Source: Clostridia bacterium (GTDB taxonomy: Bacteria > Bacillota > Clostridia > Christensenellales > Aristaeellaceae). Taken from it: 64,000 nucleotides of DNA. The position numbers and the translations under genes are program-made. Position 1 is the stretch's first letter. Every line of letters begins with the position of its first letter. The DNA is taken from positions 113,950-177,949 of the forward strand of contig JAFVXE010000018.1 in NCBI GenBank assembly GCA_017501255.1, written 5' to 3'. The notes beneath the pieces were generated by a model, which had not been told where the DNA came from, did not search any database, and saw nothing but the letters and a program-made list of their open reading frames with translations. This document shows, piece after piece, positions 1 through 6,035 of the stretch.

Positions 1-1
1 C

Positions 2-133
2 TCCTTTCGGTTGGTTTCCTGTAACAGCATACCACAAGAACGTGAGAAGTCTATGAGCGAAATAAAAACGTTCTGTGAACAGATGGCATTTGTCAAGGAT
101 AAATTTATCCCCAAAGTCCAAAACAACCTATGA
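2..133 (+). CDS. C-terminal end of an unidentified upstream gene (partial)
   Basis: A reading frame open from the left edge runs 43 codons to TGA and is followed about 10 bases later by a terminator hairpin, which is the layout expected for the 3' end of a gene. The peptide ends in FIPKVQNNL. I recognise no domain in so short a piece. An internal ATG at position 53 has no convincing ribosome binding site, so a separate 26-residue gene is less likely. It could also be non-coding. Confidence 0.3.
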   Translation, partial: SFRLVSCNSIPQEREKSMSEIKTFCEQMAFVKDKFIPKVQNNL

Positions 134-143
134 TTACAAATGA

Positions 144-169
144 GACCTGCCTTAGGGCGGGCCTTTTTT
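144..169 (+). terminator. Intrinsic terminator
   Basis: GACCTGCC and GGCGGGCC form an 8-bp stem (one mismatch, one G-U pair) around a TTAG loop, followed directly by six T. It closes the transcript entering from the left edge and isolates the next operon. Confidence 0.7.
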
Positions 170-185
170 CACAAATTGCAAGATT

Positions 186-200
186 AACATTTCGCAAACA
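186..200 (+). promoter_or_regulatory. Candidate operator shared with position 3775
   Basis: AACATTTCGCAAACA lies just upstream of a TTGACA at 206-211. An almost identical AACATTTTGCAAAACA lies at 3775-3790, upstream of a gene encoding a paralogous membrane protein. The TTGACA is 20 bases from the best -10 (TAGAAT at 232-237), a poor spacing typical of activator-dependent promoters. The adjacent response regulator is the obvious candidate binder; this is inference. Confidence 0.4.
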
Positions 201-285
201 AATCATTGACAAAACAGAAAACACAATACCGTAGAATCCTCGTCGTTGGTTGCAAGAATAACCGATGATAAGGAGGAACTAAGTG

Positions 286-657
286 ATGACTAAAAAGAAT
301 TTTGTGTTTCTGGTACTGACGGTTGTTGGTGGCTTGCTGTTTGCGCTGGGCATGTGTATGTGCTTGCTGCCTGAATGGAATGCATTTAAACCCGGCGTTG
401 TGGTTACAGCCCTTGGTGCCGTGACGCTGCTGGTGATCGGTCTGGTACGTTGGATCATGGCGGGCAAGCCGATTGCGAAGATCAACTGGAGCAAAGTGGG
501 CAAGGTTGCCTACTGCGTGATGGCAGCACTTGTGCTGGGCACCGGCATGGCAATGATTATGGCTTTTGAAGGAATGATGATTCCTGGTATTATTGTGGGG
601 ATTGTGGGTATTGTGCTGGGTTTGGGGATCATTCCGGTGTTCAAAGGGTTGAAATAA
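286..657 (+). CDS. Small integral membrane protein, paralogue of the protein at 3840
   Basis: 123 residues, almost entirely hydrophobic, with four predicted membrane helices (about 5-25, 34-54, 73-93, 98-118). AGGAGG at 271-276 favours the ATG at 286 over the in-frame GTG at 283. The second half, with LGTGM and a PGIIVGIVGIVLG stretch followed by a Pro and a terminal Lys, resembles the second half of the protein at 3840-4217, so the two are paralogues. It heads a two-gene operon ending at 1096 and precedes a two-component operon. The function is unknown. A role in envelope stress or as a client of the adjacent regulator is only contextual inference. Confidence 0.8.
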   Translation: MTKKNFVFLVLTVVGGLLFALGMCMCLLPEWNAFKPGVVVTALGAVTLLVIGLVRWIMAGKPIAKINWSKVGKVAYCVMAALVLGTGMAMIMAFEGMMIPGIIVGIVGIVLGLGIIPVFKGLK

Positions 658-692
658 ATAAATCGAAGCAGAAAACAAGGAGCAAAACGAAA

Positions 693-1031
693 ATGTGTGA
701 GCAGAACAAGGCAAAAGAAGTAGAATATCAGCAGAAAGCCATGGAGCATGACATCTCCGATATGCCGGAAGTCGGTTTCCAGCCGGTTGAGTTTCTGAAG
801 AAGGCTTTCAACGACATGAAGGAAAGTGCCAAGGCGCAGCACGAGGTGGATAAAGCAAATTTCGCCGCTGTCAAGGCTGAGAGCAAGGCACAGTGGGAGG
901 AAGCCAAGGCCATGGGTAACCCCGCGACCCGTAAGGCTGTCCTGCAGGCCCAGCGCGACAAGCAGATCGAAGAGGCCAACCGGCGCAAGGCTGAAGCAGA
1001 GGCCCGCATCAGCAAGACGCAGGGCAAGTAA
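693..1031 (+). CDS. Charged helical cytoplasmic protein, function unknown
   Basis: 112 residues, no signal peptide or membrane segment, very rich in Ala, Lys and Glu. Residues 40-112 should form a long helix or coiled coil (runs such as KAESKAQWEEAKA and RRKAEAEARI). Start chosen because AAGGAG lies about 9 bases upstream. The gene follows the small membrane protein after 35 bases and is closed by a strong terminator, so the two are co-transcribed. I do not recognise the family; a cytoplasmic partner of the membrane protein is one possibility. Confidence 0.75.
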   Translation: MCEQNKAKEVEYQQKAMEHDISDMPEVGFQPVEFLKKAFNDMKESAKAQHEVDKANFAAVKAESKAQWEEAKAMGNPATRKAVLQAQRDKQIEEANRRKAEAEARISKTQGK

Positions 1032-1045
1032 GCCGACTGACATTA

Positions 1046-1096
1046 ACAGGCTCCGGACGTATGACCCGAACGGGCTCTCCGGAGCCTGTATTTTTT
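1046..1096 (+). terminator. Intrinsic terminator
   Basis: ACAGGCTCCGG (1046-1056) pairs perfectly with CCGGAGCCTGT (1079-1089) around a 22-base loop and is followed by ATTTTTT. It separates the two-gene membrane protein operon from the two-component operon. Confidence 0.85.
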
Positions 1097-1127
1097 ACCC
1101 GGCATAAACAAAACAGAAACATATCTG

Positions 1128-1136
1128 TGCTATACT
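1128..1136 (+). promoter_or_regulatory. Extended -10 promoter of the two-component operon
   Basis: TGCTATACT is an extended -10 element 33 bases before the response regulator ATG. No good -35 is visible. Three AAACA motifs at 1106, 1111 and 1117 lie where a regulator would bind, suggesting autoregulation. Confidence 0.5.
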
Positions 1137-1168
1137 GGGTGCGTAATTTGGAAATAGGAGCATCTGCC

Positions 1169-1840
1169 ATGTTCAAGATCCTTGTTGTAGAAGACGACCG
1201 CGACCTCAACCGTACAGTATGTGCATTCCTGAGCAACTCCGGTTATGAAGCTACCGGCTGTCTGAATGCTGCTGATGCGTATAATGCCATGTACGGTACC
1301 CTATTCGATTTGATCGTATCGGATATTATGATGCCGGGAATCGATGGCTTTGAGTTTGCCTCGAATGTACGGGCACTGAATGAAAACATCCCCATCCTGT
1401 TCATGACGGCGAAGGATGACATCACATCCAAGCAGCGGGGATTCCGTATCGGTGTGGATGATTACATGGTCAAGCCCATTGATCTGGATGAGCTGTTTCT
1501 GCGCATCGGGGCGCTGCTGCGCCGGGCGAAGATCGCAACCAGCCGTAAGCTGGAGGTGGGTTCCTTTATTATGGATGCAGACGAGTTTTCTGCCACACTG
1601 GATGGCGAGGAGATCAGTCTGACCAAGCGGGAGTTCAACATCCTGTATAAGCTGCTGAGTTATCCCAAGAAGACCTTCACCCGGCAGCAGCTGATGGATG
1701 AATTTTGGGATGTGGACTCTGATGCCGCCCCTCGCGCGGTGGATGTGTACATGACCAAGCTGCGCTCAAAGCTGGCCAACTGCGGCGATTTCGAGATCAA
1801 GACCGTGCACGGGTTGGGCTACAAGGCGGTGATCAAGTGA
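1169..1840 (+). CDS. OmpR/PhoB-family response regulator
   Basis: 223 residues. An N-terminal receiver domain (1-120) has acidic residues D9 and D10, phosphoacceptor D52 in SDIMMPGIDG, T80 and K102. A winged-helix DNA-binding domain (about 130-223) ends in the typical VHGLGYKAVIK. The ATG at 1169 begins MFKILVVEDD and follows TAGGAG. Upstream in-frame codons cross the promoter and are not translated. The gene overlaps the kinase start by four bases (GTGA), so the pair is translationally coupled. Target genes are unknown; the flanking small membrane protein operons are plausible members of its regulon. Confidence 0.95.
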   Translation: MFKILVVEDDRDLNRTVCAFLSNSGYEATGCLNAADAYNAMYGTLFDLIVSDIMMPGIDGFEFASNVRALNENIPILFMTAKDDITSKQRGFRIGVDDYMVKPIDLDELFLRIGALLRRAKIATSRKLEVGSFIMDADEFSATLDGEEISLTKREFNILYKLLSYPKKTFTRQQLMDEFWDVDSDAAPRAVDVYMTKLRSKLANCGDFEIKTVHGLGYKAVIK

Positions 1841-2892
1841 AGAGATTCCTGCATGGGCTGAACCACTACATCGTATTCTTCCTGCTGGTGGCGTTTCTGG
1901 TGACGTGTAGCATCATGCTGTTCACCAATGCGCTGATCAACTCTCTGGGCGTGACGCTGACAGAGGACAATCTGGCAACGGCGGCCAAACTGACGCTGAT
2001 CAACGTGCTGCTTTTGAGCCTGCTGGTCACGTCTATTGATGCCATCCGCCGTAAGCTGACTGTGGAGCGCACAGCCAAGCGGATCGCTGAGGCGGCTAAA
2101 CGCATCGTCGCTGGGGATTTTTCTGTGCGGGTTGAACGTCCCAGCCGGTTCAGCAACGACGAACATTTCTTTGAAATCATCGAGTGCTTTAACCAGATGG
2201 CACAGGAGCTTTCTGGCGTAGAAACGCTGCGTACTGACTTCATCTCCAATGTATCCCATGAAATGAAAACACCTCTGGCGGTCATGCAGAACTACGGAAC
2301 GCTCCTGCAAGCCGCTGATTTGCCAGAGGATAAGCGAATCGAATACGCCAAAGGCATTACCGATAGTTCCCGTCGTTTGGCTGACATGGTGACCAATATT
2401 CTCAAACTGAACAAGCTGGAGAATCAGCAGATATTCCCTCGTACTGAAAAGTATAGCCTGAGCGAGCAGCTCTGTGAAGCGCTCCTGCAGTTCGAAGATG
2501 TTTGGGAGCGGGAAGGCATCGATATCGAAACCGACATTGCCGACGGCATACTGGTCAATGCTGACCGTGAACTGCTTTCGCTGGTATGGAACAATCTGCT
2601 GTCCAACGCCTTCAAGTTCACCCCCGCAGGCGGTAGGGTGAGACTAAGCCTGACTACCACAGATCGTCATGCCATCATAAAGGTGCAGGATACCGGCTGC
2701 GGTATGTCAGCTGAGACCGGTGCGCACATCTTTCAGAAGTTCTATCAGGGAGACACCTCCCGCGCCACCCGGGGCAACGGCCTTGGTCTTGCGCTGGTGA
2801 AGCGGGTGATGGACATCATCCATGGCGAGATCACCGTGGAGAGTGAGCTGGGAAAGGGCTCGACCTTCACAGTGAAGGTCAGGAGAGCATGA
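1837..2892 (+). CDS. Membrane sensor histidine kinase
   Basis: 351 residues starting at GTG. Two membrane helices (about 11-33 and 52-70) are separated by only about 18 external residues. A HAMP-like linker follows, then the dimerisation/phosphoacceptor domain with H141 in SHEMKTPL and an ATPase domain with N-box NNLLSNAFKFTP (252-263), DTGCGM (285-290) and GNGLGLAL (313-320). The near absence of an external domain suggests it senses within or at the membrane or through a partner protein. It overlaps both neighbours by four bases, so the regulator, kinase and membrane protein are one translational unit. Confidence 0.95.
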   Translation: MKRFLHGLNHYIVFFLLVAFLVTCSIMLFTNALINSLGVTLTEDNLATAAKLTLINVLLLSLLVTSIDAIRRKLTVERTAKRIAEAAKRIVAGDFSVRVERPSRFSNDEHFFEIIECFNQMAQELSGVETLRTDFISNVSHEMKTPLAVMQNYGTLLQAADLPEDKRIEYAKGITDSSRRLADMVTNILKLNKLENQQIFPRTEKYSLSEQLCEALLQFEDVWEREGIDIETDIADGILVNADRELLSLVWNNLLSNAFKFTPAGGRVRLSLTTTDRHAIIKVQDTGCGMSAETGAHIFQKFYQGDTSRATRGNGLGLALVKRVMDIIHGEITVESELGKGSTFTVKVRRA

Positions 2893-3770
2893 TGGACTGG
2901 AAGAAAATCGGGAAAAGACTGCTGTTCCCTCATCCGGTGATCGTTGTGATGCTGTGTATGTTCGCTATTACACTGCTGGTGTACAGCTTTGTTGCGCTGG
3001 ATGAGGCAGACCCCATCAGCATTGTGGCATATGCGTTGTCCTTCTACGCATTGGTTCTGGTCTGTCTCCGGATTCCGGAAATCATCTGCCGGATACAACG
3101 CTTCCGTCATGAAAACAAGTACTACTTACGTTATCAAAGCGATGTGCAACTGCGCATCAACCTTTCTCTGTACGGTGCGTTCGGATTCAATGCGGTGTAT
3201 GCACTGTTCCAGCTCTGTCTGGGGCTATGGCACCACTCGGCATGGTTTTACGCAATGGCGGGTTACTATCTGCTGCTGGCAATCATGCGGCTGACGCTGG
3301 TACGCCACACAAGCCATCATGCAGCCAACGAAGATAACGCCCTTGAGTGGCGCAAGTATCGCTTCTGCGGTTGGCTGCTGCTTACGATGAACCTTGCACT
3401 GGCGATCTTTACACTCTATTTTGTGTTCCGCATTCGCACCTTCCCGCATCACGAAATCACAACAATCGCCATGGCTGCGTACACCTTCACCGCCCTGACA
3501 GTAGCGATCATCAACGTTATACGATACAGGAAATATGGCAGCCCGGCTTATTCTGCCGCAAAGGCGATTTCGCTTGCATCCGCTACCGTATCTATGCTGA
3601 CGCTGGAAAATGCTCTGTTGACCACCTTCGGGCAAGAAAGCGACGCGCTGTTTCGTCAGATCATTCTCGGCGCAAGCGGCATTGTTGTGATCTTTGTTGT
3701 ACAGGGGATTGCGCTGAACATGATAATTAACGCCTACAGAAAGCTCAGAGCGAACAATTCTCAAACATGA
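2889..3770 (+). CDS. Polytopic membrane protein co-encoded with the two-component system
   Basis: 293 residues, basic N-terminus (MDWKKIGKRLLFPHP), then about seven or eight membrane helices spread to residue 280, with a charged intracellular loop around 70-90. The ATG overlaps the kinase stop (ATGA). I recognise it as the type of hypothetical membrane protein often found as third gene after a short-loop kinase in Clostridia, but know of no assigned function. Because the kinase lacks an external sensor domain, this protein is a reasonable accessory sensor candidate (inference). Confidence 0.85.
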   Translation: MMDWKKIGKRLLFPHPVIVVMLCMFAITLLVYSFVALDEADPISIVAYALSFYALVLVCLRIPEIICRIQRFRHENKYYLRYQSDVQLRINLSLYGAFGFNAVYALFQLCLGLWHHSAWFYAMAGYYLLLAIMRLTLVRHTSHHAANEDNALEWRKYRFCGWLLLTMNLALAIFTLYFVFRIRTFPHHEITTIAMAAYTFTALTVAIINVIRYRKYGSPAYSAAKAISLASATVSMLTLENALLTTFGQESDALFRQIILGASGIVVIFVVQGIALNMIINAYRKLRANNSQT

Positions 3771-3774
3771 TGCA

Positions 3775-3790
3775 AACATTTTGCAAAACA
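3775..3790 (+). promoter_or_regulatory. Candidate operator, matches 186-200
   Basis: AACATTTTGCAAAACA. Around it AAACA recurs at 3763, 3774 and 3786, a period of 11-12 bases typical of tandem binding by OmpR-family dimers. It lies 50 bases before the start of the paralogous membrane protein gene. Regulation by the adjacent response regulator is inferred. Confidence 0.4.
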
Positions 3791-3839
3791 CTGCATGATA
3801 AGATCATGACGAAAACTGATCATAAAGAGGGAACGAACG

Positions 3840-4217
3840 ATGGACAATCATCAGAACAATACCTTCCAGTATACCTACTCTGCCAAAGAACAGGCAGAGA
3901 TTAAGCGTATCCGCAGTAAGTATGTCCCCAAGGAAGAGAACAAATTGGAACAGCTCCAACGGCTGGATGCCTCTGCCACACAGAAAGCCACCATGTATGC
4001 CATTGGTGTTGGTGTGGTGGGTGCGCTGATTCTGGGGTTGGGCATGAGCTGCTGCATGGTATTCAGCAGCAGCTGGTTTATTCCGGGTATCGTGATTGGT
4101 CTGGTCGGAATGGTGGTAGTTGCCGTTGCCTATCCGCTGTATAACAGCGTGCTGAAAAAGGAACGGGAGCGCATTGCGCCGGAAATCCTCCGATTGACAG
4201 ACGAGTTGTTGAAATAA
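3840..4217 (+). CDS. Small membrane protein of the type often labelled dihydropteridine reductase
   Basis: 125 residues. The N-terminal 55 are soluble and charged (KEQAEIKRIRSKYVPKEENKLEQL). Two membrane helices follow (about 59-79 and 84-106), then a basic-acidic tail ending ILRLTDELLK. This arrangement matches a widespread family of small Clostridia proteins commonly, and probably wrongly, annotated as dihydropteridine reductase; nothing here suggests a reductase. The helical half is paralogous to the protein at 286-657. AAAGAGGGAACG precedes the ATG. Its position after the two-component operon and a shared upstream motif suggest common control. Confidence 0.8.
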   Translation: MDNHQNNTFQYTYSAKEQAEIKRIRSKYVPKEENKLEQLQRLDASATQKATMYAIGVGVVGALILGLGMSCCMVFSSSWFIPGIVIGLVGMVVVAVAYPLYNSVLKKERERIAPEILRLTDELLK

Positions 4218-4270
4218 TCTAATCATCATCTTTAGGGGAGAGAATTATTCTGATCGCTATAAACAGCATA

Positions 4271-4311
4271 AGTCCCGACATCCACAGTCAAAAACTGTGG
4301 ATGTCGGGACT
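4271..4311. repeat. Perfect 18-bp inverted repeat, 5-base loop
   Basis: AGTCCCGACATCCACAGT pairs perfectly with its complement around CAAAA. No T-tract follows on either strand, so it is not a standard terminator, although it could act as a transcript 3' end or stabiliser for the gene ending at 4217. Confidence 0.7.
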
Positions 4312-4495
4312 GGCGTTATAGAGTAGAATTTCGTTGGTGTTGCGATGTGCGTTGCGTTTCTACTTGATTGGGTGCAACCACTTGCTTTGCAGTCCGATCC
4401 AGCAATCTGCCGAGCAGCGGAACGCACTTCCCCACTATTTCAGGAGGGCGCAATTATACGCACCGTTCCTGTGCATTGCGTTTGAGGACTACATA

Positions 4496-4531
4496 AACAA
4501 ACGAGCATCCAAACACGGATGCTCGTTTGTT
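4496..4531. terminator. Perfect 15-bp hairpin, possible terminator
   Basis: AACAAACGAGCATCC (4496-4510) pairs with 4517-4531 around AAACAC. The downstream arm is T-rich (TTTGTTCGTT), so termination is possible, though weak. The surrounding stretch 4312-4583 contains no gene I can support. Confidence 0.5.
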
Positions 4532-4583
4532 CGTTGCAGGACAAATTGTTCCTTAACAATCCTCCCGCCAAGAGAACGAACTT

Positions 4584-4612
4584 TTGTTTGCATCCACACC
4601 TGTAAATATGAT
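4584..4612 (+). promoter_or_regulatory. Promoter of the DUF4317 gene
   Basis: TTGTTT, 17-base spacer, TATGAT. The start of transcription would fall near 4620, leaving a leader of about 68 bases. This shows that in-frame codons from 4334 to 4687 are not part of the gene. Confidence 0.7.
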
Positions 4613-4687
4613 ATGATAACCATCGGTTCCGGCGCACTTTCTGCGCTGCCAGCGACCATGATCATTCCCCACCGGAGGTGTAAACAT

Positions 4688-5863
4688 ATGAACCAGAAGG
4701 AACTTTCCGAACTGAAACGCCGCCTGAACCCGGACAAGCGCAACCCCAGCGTCATCCGGGGCTGCTATGTAACCGGGCAGGGCGAGGTGCTGGCTACCTT
4801 TGCCAAGCCGGTCTACAGCCTGCCCCAGGAGGAAAACGAAAAATACATGGGCATCTTCAAGCGGGTGCTCAGCGGCAACTTTGGCCAGAACCTGCTGCCG
4901 GTGGATTTTTCTGCCCAGCAGGTGATGGAGGGGCAGGAATATGCGCTGCTGAGCGCCCTGCGGGAAAGCGCCCTGACCGATGAAGAGGCTGTAAGCCAGT
5001 TGTGGCAGCAGGTGTGCACCTGCATTCAGGCGGAGCACGCCCATGAGGCCCAGAGCATCAACGAAGCGCAGACTGCCGCCAATTACTTAATTTTGCTTTT
5101 GCACGACGCCTACGATGTGCCCTACAAGGACAACAACGGCGAAATCGACCGGGAGCGCTCCACCACGGTGTTCCATTACATCCTGATGGCAGTGTGCCCG
5201 GTGAAGCAGGGCAAGGATGCCCTGTGTTACCAGACCGTGGATCAGGACTTCCACAACCGGCCTGCGGACTGGATTGTTGGGATGCCGGAAAGCGGCTTCC
5301 TGTTCCCGGCGTTTGAGGAACGCACCGCCAACATTTATCAGGCCATGTACTACACCAAAAGCAGCGGCGACCCCCATGAGACCTTCATGCAGAGCGTGTT
5401 CGGCGTGGAACCTCTGATGCCTGCCGTGCAGCAGAAGGAAACCTTCCAGGCCATTCTGGAAGAAACATTGGAGGAGGAATGCTCTATCGGCGTGATGCAG
5501 ACGGTGCATGATACCGTATGCGCTATGATCGAGGAGCGCAAGAGCGATAAATCCGCCCAGCCCCTGAGCCTGAGCAAGGAAGATGTGAAAACCATGCTGA
5601 TGGACTGCGGCGTATCCGAGGAAAAGCAGACCGCCTTTGAGGAAAAGTACGACCAGTCCTTCGGCGCTTATGCGGAGCTGCCTGCCGTGAACATGGTCTC
5701 GCCCCGGCAGTTTCAGGTGGAAACCGCCAGCGTATCCATCAAGGTGGATCCTGCCCACAGCGATCTGGTGCAGACCCGCATCATCGACGGCAAGTGCTAC
5801 ATCATGGTGCTGGCCGATGACAATGTGAAGGTCAACGGCGTATGCGTCAAAATCCGGGAGTGA
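4688..5863 (+). CDS. DUF4317 family protein
   Basis: 391 residues, acidic, soluble, no signal peptide. It begins MNQKELSELKRRLNPDKRN, contains GCYVTGQGEVLATF early, and has the long DUF4317 body, a family common in Clostridia and without known function. GGAGGTG lies 8 bases before the ATG. The C-terminal ~60 residues (SIKVDPAHSDLVQTRIIDGKCYIMVL) look like a small beta-rich domain. It is transcribed alone from the promoter at 4584 and ends at the hairpin at 5893. Identification is from overall sequence character; function unknown. Confidence 0.85.
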   Translation: MNQKELSELKRRLNPDKRNPSVIRGCYVTGQGEVLATFAKPVYSLPQEENEKYMGIFKRVLSGNFGQNLLPVDFSAQQVMEGQEYALLSALRESALTDEEAVSQLWQQVCTCIQAEHAHEAQSINEAQTAANYLILLLHDAYDVPYKDNNGEIDRERSTTVFHYILMAVCPVKQGKDALCYQTVDQDFHNRPADWIVGMPESGFLFPAFEERTANIYQAMYYTKSSGDPHETFMQSVFGVEPLMPAVQQKETFQAILEETLEEECSIGVMQTVHDTVCAMIEERKSDKSAQPLSLSKEDVKTMLMDCGVSEEKQTAFEEKYDQSFGAYAELPAVNMVSPRQFQVETASVSIKVDPAHSDLVQTRIIDGKCYIMVLADDNVKVNGVCVKIRE

Positions 5864-5892
5864 TGGTTACATTCTGCTGGTTGAGGCAGAGA

Positions 5893-5933
5893 AAAAGCTG
5901 CAAGCGCTTTCTCGGCTGCTTGCAGCTTTTCCC
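5893..5933 (+). terminator. Intrinsic terminator
   Basis: AAAAGCTGCAAGC (5893-5905) pairs with GCTTGCAGCTTTT (5918-5930), a 13-bp stem whose ends supply the T-run. It closes the DUF4317 transcript and is symmetrical. Confidence 0.8.
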
Positions 5934-5969
5934 GTCTGGTTACATCATCCGTGTCCACAAAAAATTCTT

Positions 5970-5998
5970 TTGTATTCCAACGCCGTTTATGGTATGAT
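5970..5998 (+). promoter_or_regulatory. Promoter of the HD-GYP sensor gene
   Basis: TTGTAT, 17-base spacer, TATGAT, about 37 bases before the ATG. Confidence 0.7.
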
Positions 5999-6035
5999 AA
6001 GAATGTAAACTTTTTCTGAGCGGGGTCGTTCAAAA

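Noticed and set aside
4271..4311. 18-bp inverted repeat as an intrinsic terminator
   Set aside because: No T-tract on either strand; listed as a repeat instead.
4334..4687. N-terminal extension of the DUF4317 protein
   Set aside because: The frame crosses a hairpin and the promoter at 4584-4612; the family start and a good ribosome binding site are at 4688.
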